Source: Symsagittifera roscoffensis (lineage: Eukaryota > Xenacoelomorpha > Acoela > Convolutidae). Taken from it: 64,000 nucleotides of DNA. Positions 57,599 to 64,000 of this stretch are shown here, piece by piece. Under the pieces are notes generated by a model, which was not told where the DNA came from, did no database searches, and worked only from the letters and a program-made list of their open reading frames with translations. A program made the position numbers and the translations under genes. The first letter of the stretch is position 1. The number at the start of each line of letters is the position of its first letter. The DNA lies in NCBI RefSeq assembly GCF_963678635.1, contig NC_087067.1:4752647-4816646 (forward strand). The letters are read 5' to 3'.

Positions 57599-58099
57599 TC
57601 AAATTAATTGAATTTTTTGTGTGTAATCAATGAGAAATTGCTGATTTTTGAGTAAATAGTCAAGTTCTTTGATTTTGATGTAAATTTGGGAAAATAACTC
57701 AAAGTTGACGAATTTTTCAAAGCAAACTTCGGGAAATATGATTCCAAACCGAGTCAAGCAGGATTTTGAACTTTGAAAATCCTTAAAGAAATGAAGGAAT
57801 AAAGAACTTTGCTGAGGCGTTTTTACAAATTTGGGTTTTGGATAGGGGATAAAAAGAGTTTTTGATATATTATCGTACGATTTTTTGATCAATTTCAAAT
57901 TCTCAAGAATAAACAAAATTTCTTTCCTTGTGAGACGTAATTCAGCCGTAAGTTTTAAACTTTGATACGCAATATGTGAATCAAAAGTAAACTCTTTGAT
58001 TGAGTAAGTTTCTCTGAAGAGACCTTTACTTAGTCGGATAACTCTATTTTGTACAATAAAGACGTCCAAAAAATTATGAAAAAAAGTAAGAGTCAACAT
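57599..58099 (-). CDS. Polinton protein of unknown function, 166 aa
   Basis: From an ATG at 58099 the ORF reads MLTLTFFHNFLDVFIVQNR, then LTAELRLTRKEILFILENLK and a C-terminal coiled-coil-like ELDYLLKNQQFLIDY. It is rich in Phe, Leu and Lys, with no transmembrane segment or recognised domain. It lies head to head with the polymerase gene, sharing the 58.1-58.59 kb interval that contains inverted CCAAT boxes. Confidence 0.6.
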   Translation of the reverse strand: MLTLTFFHNFLDVFIVQNRVIRLSKGLFRETYSIKEFTFDSHIAYQSLKLTAELRLTRKEILFILENLKLIKKSYDNISKTLFIPYPKPKFVKTPQQSSLFLHFFKDFQSSKSCLTRFGIIFPEVCFEKFVNFELFSQIYIKIKELDYLLKNQQFLIDYTQKIQLI

Positions 58100-58244
58100 C
58101 TATTTCATCAATAAGAAAATCAATTGGAATTTTTTCTTTTTTCTTATAAAGTAACTCGAGGAAGCTCAAATGTTTTTGATAGACATTTTTCAAAAATGAT
58201 TAAGGTTTTTTAAAAGTAATAAACATTTCACTTTTAGAAAATGC

Positions 58245-58320
58245 TGAATTCTGATTGGTTGATTTCCAACAAACAGTGTTACTAAAAGAATACTCAATTC
58301 TGATTGGTTGATTTTCTCTA
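58245..58320 (+). promoter_or_regulatory. inverted CCAAT boxes between two divergent genes
   Basis: AATTCTGATTGGTTGATTT occurs twice (about 58247 and 58298), the reverse complement of the AACCAATCAGAATT word used upstream of other genes. A third CCAAT word is at 58523. The position would serve both the polymerase and the 58099 gene. Confidence 0.55.
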
Positions 58321-58527
58321 ATAAAAAGCAAAAAAAAACTTTTTTTTTATTCTGATTTTCTTTTACGTTAAAAGCAACTGCTCTATACTTTGTATAACTA
58401 CTTGAAATAAATTTCAAATATTTTATTTCAAGTAGTTATACAAAGTATAGAGCAGTTGCTTTTAACGTAAAAGAAAATCAGAATGAAAAAAATTTTTTTT
58501 GCTTTTTATTAGAGAAAATCAACCAAT
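58303..58527. repeat. 225-bp near-perfect palindrome upstream of the polymerase
   Basis: The arms (58303-58408 and 58421-58527) are reverse complements from ATTGGTTGATTTTCTCTAAT through TTTTACGTTAAAAGCAACTG to TAACTACTTGAAAT, with a loop of about 12 bases. Mismatches are confined mostly to an A/T run. It may be a recent inverted duplication, a regulatory hairpin or an assembly artefact. Confidence 0.85.
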
Positions 58528-58588
58528 TTGATATGTACCAAGTACTAGCAGCTTTATGTTGAGACTTAAAAATTCTCCTATTTTTTAG

Positions 58589-61500
58589 ATGCCATTGCTG
58601 AATAGAAATGAGAAAGTGAAATGCGAGGATTGTGGTAAAGAGTACAGGAGGTCCGATGCGGCTCGACATCGCAAGAGTTGTGTGCGAGGAGTTATTTCTT
58701 GTCCGGAATGTAATTATTGTACTTACAACCAGCAAGAAATGAATTTCCATACGAGCAAGAAGCACGTAAAGTCAAACCCAAAGTTAACAAAATGTGTATC
58801 GTGTGAGAAAGAATTTCCAAGCTATTATTCACTTCAACAGCATCGCAAGAAGGATCACGGAATGAAAGCTAGAAAAACGAGTGATTCTGTTGCTGATTTG
58901 AATAAAATCTTGGAAAACGAGGAGGATAGTGATCAGCTACGAGATGAGTTCAATGCTTGTCAACACTTCTTGACAGATACTGAGATGGAAAATGGACGCC
59001 ACAAAGTATTCAATTTTCAATTTTCAATACTAGATCCTAATCTAATTAATGAAAAACTGGATCAAGTTTTTGAAAAACTTGATTGTGCAGCAAAAATCAA
59101 CATTGCCTTGGGATTTGTGTTACGTAATATAGAAACAAGCGAATATCGTTATTTCTACGCTCATGAAAATAACACACTCTTTGATAAATCTATACTACTT
59201 TGTACTAAAGCAGACTTGACAACTATACAGAACAAGGTCAATGAGCAAGATATCATTGAAATTTGTACACAAGAGAGACAAAATACGAAATGGCGATTCA
59301 AGCTGATCACTAATGTGACCATTTTTGCAGCCTTACTGAAAAATGTACCTATGGGGTGTCCAGATTCTGTGATTCCCGAACCACTTCTGAGGAGTAACCA
59401 TGTTAATTGTTTGATTTCGAATCAAGACACAAAACAACCATACAATGACAATTTGTGTTTGTTTCGAGTGCTTGCTGTTCATTTACATGGAACAACTGGT
59501 CTTGAAACATCCACTTCCAAGATATTTAACGATTTTCTGGAGAAATTGGGTTGTGATCCGAAACAGTTTCGTGGAGTTTCCATGGATAATCTACCAGGAG
59601 TTGAAGATGTAGTAGAGAAAAACATCTTTATCTACGATATAAACATTGAAGATGGAGACTTCGTGGGAGAATTAGCTCGGAGAAGTATCGGTAAATATGA
59701 GAACACAGTGAGACTTCTACGATACAACAACCACATTATTTACGTCAATAACATCGACAACTTCTTCAAATGCTTCTGATGCCCAACTTGCGATACATTT
59801 TTCTACAAAGCAGACCACTTCAACAAGCATCTCCTACGATGCAAAGATCGAATCAAAAACATTTACCCCAAAAATGTTTATACTCTACGAGAGACGTTAT
59901 TTGAAAAACTGGATGGGTTCAATATTGAGTACACAAAAGAACAAACCTTATTCAAAAATGTCGCTATTTTTGATTTTGAATCAATTTGCGTGCCATCCGA
60001 AGAACTAAAACCAACCGAAACAATAACTTGGATTGAAAAGCATGAACCCATATCAGTGTCAATTTCATCCAATTTGCTTGACAAACCCATTTTTTTGTGT
60101 GACAAAGATCCACAACCCCTCATTATTGACTTGGAGTTGTTAGCCGAAAAAAATAAAACCGAAATCCGATCAAAGTATCTGGAAATTGAAAATAACATCA
60201 AAACGCGATTACACACAATTTTCAGCATACTTAATGAACGAGTTAGTTTCAACAAGATTGAAGCAAGAGAGTACGAAGATGAATGTATCGAGAATGAGGA
60301 AGAAACAGACGCATCCACTCACTTTCTCAGGATTCAAAAAAATCAATTGATTGATTTGATGCAACATCTAGAGAGATACACCAATACTCTAACAGTATTT
60401 GGATTCAACAGTGGTCGGTATGATATAAACCTCATTAAATCATACCTCATTCCCTACCTTATCAAGGAAAAAGAAATTGAACCATCAGTTATCGAGAAAG
60501 CAAACGACTTTGTTTCCTTCAAATTTAGAGATGTTCAGCTTCTGGACATTATGAAGTTTTTGGGTGGAGCTACTACCTTAGACTCTTTTCTAAAAGCTTA
60601 CAAAGCCAGTGAGCTGAAAGGATACTTTCCATACGAGTGGTTTGATACTCCGAACAAGAACAACAACTACCCTCATATGATGACTTCTACAGCAAAGTGA
60701 AGAATAGTAACCCTCTCGATAAAGAGTTTGACGATTATCAAAAACTTCTTAACACTGGGATAACTGAAGAGCAAGCCTTGAAAAAACTCGGTCTCAAAAC
60801 CAAACCAGCTACGGGATTTGAAAACTACAACTACCTTAATTCTATCTGGGAACAGGAAAAGATGACAACATTTTGCGACTTTCTACGGTGGTATAACAAC
60901 AAAGATGTTGTTCCTACCCTTGATGCTATGCAGAAAATGATTGAATTTTATCATGACAAAGGGATAGATATGTTAAAGCTCGGCTGCACACTACCGAATC
61001 TAGCCAACATCTGTCTACACAAATCAACCGACTATAAGTTTTACCCATTCTTTTCGAGTGATAGTGACTTGCTTGAAAAAATACGTGAAGATATGACCGG
61101 TGGTCCCTCAATTGTTTTCACAAGGAAAGCAGTAGCAAATGAAACCTTTATTCGAAAATCAAAAAATTTGTGTAAATCAATCGTTGGGATTGATGCTAGT
61201 CAACTCTATCCTTATTCTATGTGTCAGGATATGCCCACAGGTTTGTATACGAGATGGGACTACGATGAAGAAACACAAAAATTCAAGGCAAGGCAGAATC
61301 GAGTTCGAACATTTGAAAATATGGTCTTGTCAAACTTTCAAGCAACCAGAACTGAATGTAAAATTGAGAGTTACTACACTACAGGAAAACAGAAAAAAAT
61401 TGATTGCTTTAGTGTTGATGGTTATTGCAACCATTGTAAGACTGTCTTTGAAGCAATGGGTTTTTATTTCCATTTTTGTCCTTGTCAAGAAGCTAGACCG

Positions 61501-62919
61501 AGCCTAACTGATGATGATATCAAACGAGGAACCAAGAAAAAAGAAATGGATGATCTTCGAAAAGACTACATTCGAGAAAAAGGATACTCTATAGAAGAAA
61601 TGTGGGAGTGTAGCTGGTGGGATCAATTTAAAAACAATGTAGACGTGAAAAACCACGTTAGAACTCACTTTCCCTTCAAAAGACCTTTTTCTGCCAACTC
61701 ACTAGTGCAAAACATTAGAAATGAAAAAATGTTCGGCTATGTGCAATGCGATCTGAGTGTTCCAGATGAGCTTAAAGCAAAATTTTCCAATTTCCCACCT
61801 ATTTTCAAAAATATTGATGTTTCCAGAAACGATATTGGTGAATATATGGAGACATATGCGGAAGAAAACAATTTGTTAAAACAATCGCAAAGAATTTTGA
61901 TATCCAGCTTCAAATTGACCAACGGAACACTAATCACACCACTTTTCAATTTTTACTTGGATCTAGGACTACAGTGTACAAAAATTCATCGTTTTGTACA
62001 ATACACACCGCATATAGTATTCAACAGTTTTGTTCAGTCTGTTGTTGATGCTAGGCGAGCCGGCGATGAAAATCCATTATCTGGCGTAGTAGCCGAAACA
62101 ATGAAACTTCTAGGAAACAGTTCCTACGGCTATCAAATAATACACAGATCAAAACATACAATGACAAAATATCTTGGAGACGAAAAAACCCACAAAGCTA
62201 TCAATAACCAATTCTTCAAGAGACTTAATATCGTAGCTAAAGATTTGTATGAAGTGGAACTTGTTAAATCTACTATAGAGCATCGTGAACCAATTATACT
62301 AGGATTTTTTATACTACAGTATGCCAAGTTGAGAATGTTGGAGTTGTTTTATAACTTGTTCGATGAACTTTGCGATGTCAACAAATTCGAAGAACTCGAA
62401 ATGGATACAGATTCGCTCTATTTGGCTTTGGCAGAAGAAGATTTAGATGATTGTATCCTTCCCAGCAAGCGAGCAGAATGGACTGAAAGGCGAAGCAAGG
62501 ACTGTCGAGACGATTTCAGAGCAGATGCAAAAAACAACTTTTTTCCCCGTACTTGCTGTTCTAAAGATAAGAAACATGACAAGAGAGAACCAGGATTGTT
62601 CAAGGAGGAGTTCAGATGCACCGAAATGTTATGCCTGTGTAGTAAAACTTATTGCTGTTACGATAGTAAAAGTCAAAAGTATAAGTTTAGCTGTAAAGGT
62701 CTGAAGAAACGTGCTTTAGAAGACTCTGGAGATGGACCAATGTCAAAGTATCGACAAGTACAGGATGAGGCAGTGAATTTGAAGTCAACGAATAGAGGAT
62801 TTAAAACGATTAACCATGCAGTCGCAACTTATGAACAAACTAAAAAAGGACTGAGCTATTTTTACCCTAAACGGGAAGTTGAATGTGATGGAATACATAT
62901 TAAACCTCTAAATTTGTAA
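58589..62919 (+). pseudogene. Polinton protein-primed DNA polymerase B, broken by a stop and a frameshift
   Basis: This is the replicative polymerase of the element, which would copy the linear genome from a protein primer. The first part (ATG 58589) has three C2H2-like fingers (CEDCGKEY, CPECNYCTY, CVSCEKEF) and the typical NLCLFRVLAVHLHG and GELARRS segments. Exonuclease motifs are FDFES (about 59969) and FGFNSGRYD (about 60400). Polymerase motif A is DASQLYPYS (61192), motif B KLLGNSSYG (62104) and motif C DTDSLY (62404); the C-terminus has REPGLFKEEF. A TGA at 59777-59779 interrupts an otherwise continuous frame, and a one-base net shift near 60660-60690 joins to the last frame. Both sites are otherwise well conserved, so the lesions are recent. 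Confidence 0.92.
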
Positions 62920-63064
62920 GAGATTTTGTAGTAAAATTGTATATGATGCTGTGAATTAATACATTTTCTCTGTAATTAATTTTTTTCTTTTGAAAAAACT
63001 CTTTTTAAACGCTACGTTTGGGTTAACAGTATGTTGTTTTTTTATTAGAAAAACATTTACAATC
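62920..63064. other. 3' flank of the polymerase
   Basis: Short AT-rich segment between the polymerase stop (62917-62919) and the right inverted repeat. No canonical AATAAA is obvious in it; nothing else recognised. Confidence 0.5.
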
Positions 63065-63497
63065 TGGAAAATTGGCCAAATCGGGCTCCAAAAAATTCGG
63101 GTACCAAAGTTTTTCTGAAACTTACCATCTGAAACCTCACCATCTTAATACATAGGAAACCTATTCCCTATCTTAATACATAGAGAAATCTATTCCCTAA
63201 TGAGTTCTTAATTCCCTACAATGAATTTCTAATATATACGGAAATCTATACATGGGAAATTGGTGCGCGGAAAAAAAACTTACCATCTTACCATCTGAAA
63301 CCTCGATGCTTACCATATGAAACCTCGAAAACTCGAACTTACCATCTTAATACATTGGGAAACCTATTCCCTATCTTAATACATTGGGAAATCTAAAGCC
63401 TATCTTAATACATAGGGTGCTGAGCGGATACTCTATGGCCTATGTTAATACATGGGGGTCAGCAACCCCCGGCTGAACTGCCTCAACCTATACTACT
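63065..63497 (-). repeat. Polinton right terminal inverted repeat
   Basis: It is the reverse complement of the left end, finishing ...CAACCTATACTACT at 63497. Internal blocks with CTATCTTAATACAT are repeated about eight times. It is slightly longer than the left copy, reflecting changes in internal repeat number. Confidence 0.92.
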
Positions 63498-63503
63498 ATT
63501 GTT
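63498..63503. other. target-site duplication, right copy
   Basis: ATTGTT, identical to 47265-47270. Confidence 0.92.
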
Positions 63504-64000
63504 TTTGGTGAAAATTTATTTTTAAAACAGTTTCACATAATAGTGAATCAACCTTCATTTTTCGTTGTTTCGTAAGAATCGAATCTGAGTAAGAACAAAA
63601 TCGTAAGAAGAAAATCCCGACAAAATCTTTTCCGACAATTTTTTCCGAGAAACCTCTCTAGTTTCAAAAAAAAATTAAAGCAGAGTTTTTGACAGTTGAT
63701 TGATTAAGTACAGAAAAAATTTTAAATGCCTAAGCTTGTGAAGCTTTCGCTGAATTCGATTTGTTTTTATAAAAAAGTATTTAATTTAAAATAAATTTTA
63801 AAAAGTTTATTTTTCTGAGCTTTGTTGAGCTCACCATTGTCATTAGTTTTGTTTTTTGTTGTTGTTCTGGACTTTTCACAACGCAAAAGAACAATAGATC
63901 AATTTGTGTTCTTTACTCCTAATGTTGACTAGTTAAAAAAGTTTGTAGGTAGTCAATAGTGGTAACTTTTTCAAAAAAATGTTTCAAAAAATAAAATCAA
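63504..64000. other. right flank of the Polinton, no gene seen
   Basis: AT-rich host sequence to the window end; no exon or repeat recognised. Confidence 0.45.

Larger units (their letters stand above)
47271..63497. mobile_element. Polinton/Maverick element, complete insertion, gene set reduced
   Basis: This 16,227-bp element is defined by inverted ends beginning AGTAGTATAGG, a perfect 6-bp target duplication and a protein-primed family B DNA polymerase gene. Full Polintons are usually 15-20 kb and also carry a retroviral-type integrase, a packaging ATPase, an adenovirus-type protease and capsid genes. I recognise none of these here, although the length is normal. Small unidentified genes, duplicated modules and gene-free DNA occupy the rest. 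The polymerase is broken, so the copy is probably non-autonomous. Polintons are related to animal viruses (adintoviruses) and replicate with a protein primer; that is family knowledge. Confidence 0.93.

Noticed and set aside
60697-60700. Apparent start of a 740-residue ORF
   Set aside because: It begins at GTG and is simply the continuation of the polymerase after a frameshift, not an independent gene.
1-64000. CRISPR arrays, bacterial operons, ribosome binding sites, rRNA genes
   Set aside because: Spliced genes and metazoan elements show this is eukaryotic nuclear DNA; no such features were seen.

Overview
The window is AT-rich DNA (roughly two thirds A+T or more) from a multicellular animal. 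It has widely spaced coding exons bounded by GT...AG introns of several kilobases, many transposon remnants, one 200-N assembly gap (32016-32215) and repeated poly-C/poly-G tracts. A LIM-nebulin (LASP-type) gene and a Polinton/Maverick element show it is metazoan, probably an invertebrate. I cannot name the species.

Host genes. (1) A LASP/LIM-nebulin gene on the minus strand (two exons, 3945 to 3063) with its 3' part outside the window or unrecognised. (2) A plus-strand gene assembled from five phase-compatible exons (11560 to 29642). It encodes about 220 residues with a Ras-superfamily fold pattern, degenerate nucleotide-binding motifs and a C-terminal polybasic/CaaX end, so a candidate prenylated pseudo-GTPase. 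(3) A minus-strand gene of unknown function with three phase-compatible exons (44075 to 33549). One exon has been copied with neighbouring DNA.

Mobile and repeated DNA between the exons: an apparently intact FLYWCH-MULE transposase gene (16524-17930) in intron 1 of the pseudo-GTPase gene; two decayed MULE transposases (36.6-37.2 and 39.0-40.1 kb) in a tandem duplication; two decayed copies of one CR1/jockey-like non-LTR retrotransposon (23.4-25.2 and 30.7-32.0 kb); a foldback element (9661-10092); small inverted-repeat elements; several 0.5-0.65 kb tandem duplications; and a family of elements whose ends carry an ACCCGCA-like heptamer at a fixed distance from TAAT/ATTA-rich arrays.

The end of the window is one complete Polinton insertion (47271-63497, 16.2 kb) with about 0.42 kb terminal inverted repeats and a perfect 6-bp target duplication (ATTGTT). 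It carries a broken protein-primed DNA polymerase B and several small genes. I recognise no capsid, packaging ATPase, maturation protease or integrase gene, so it looks like a stripped or defective relative. Its minus-strand genes include a duplicated pair of small proteins with acidic SUMO-interaction-like tails. CCAAT-box clusters lie upstream of most of its genes. About 2.8 kb of its left part is gene-free.
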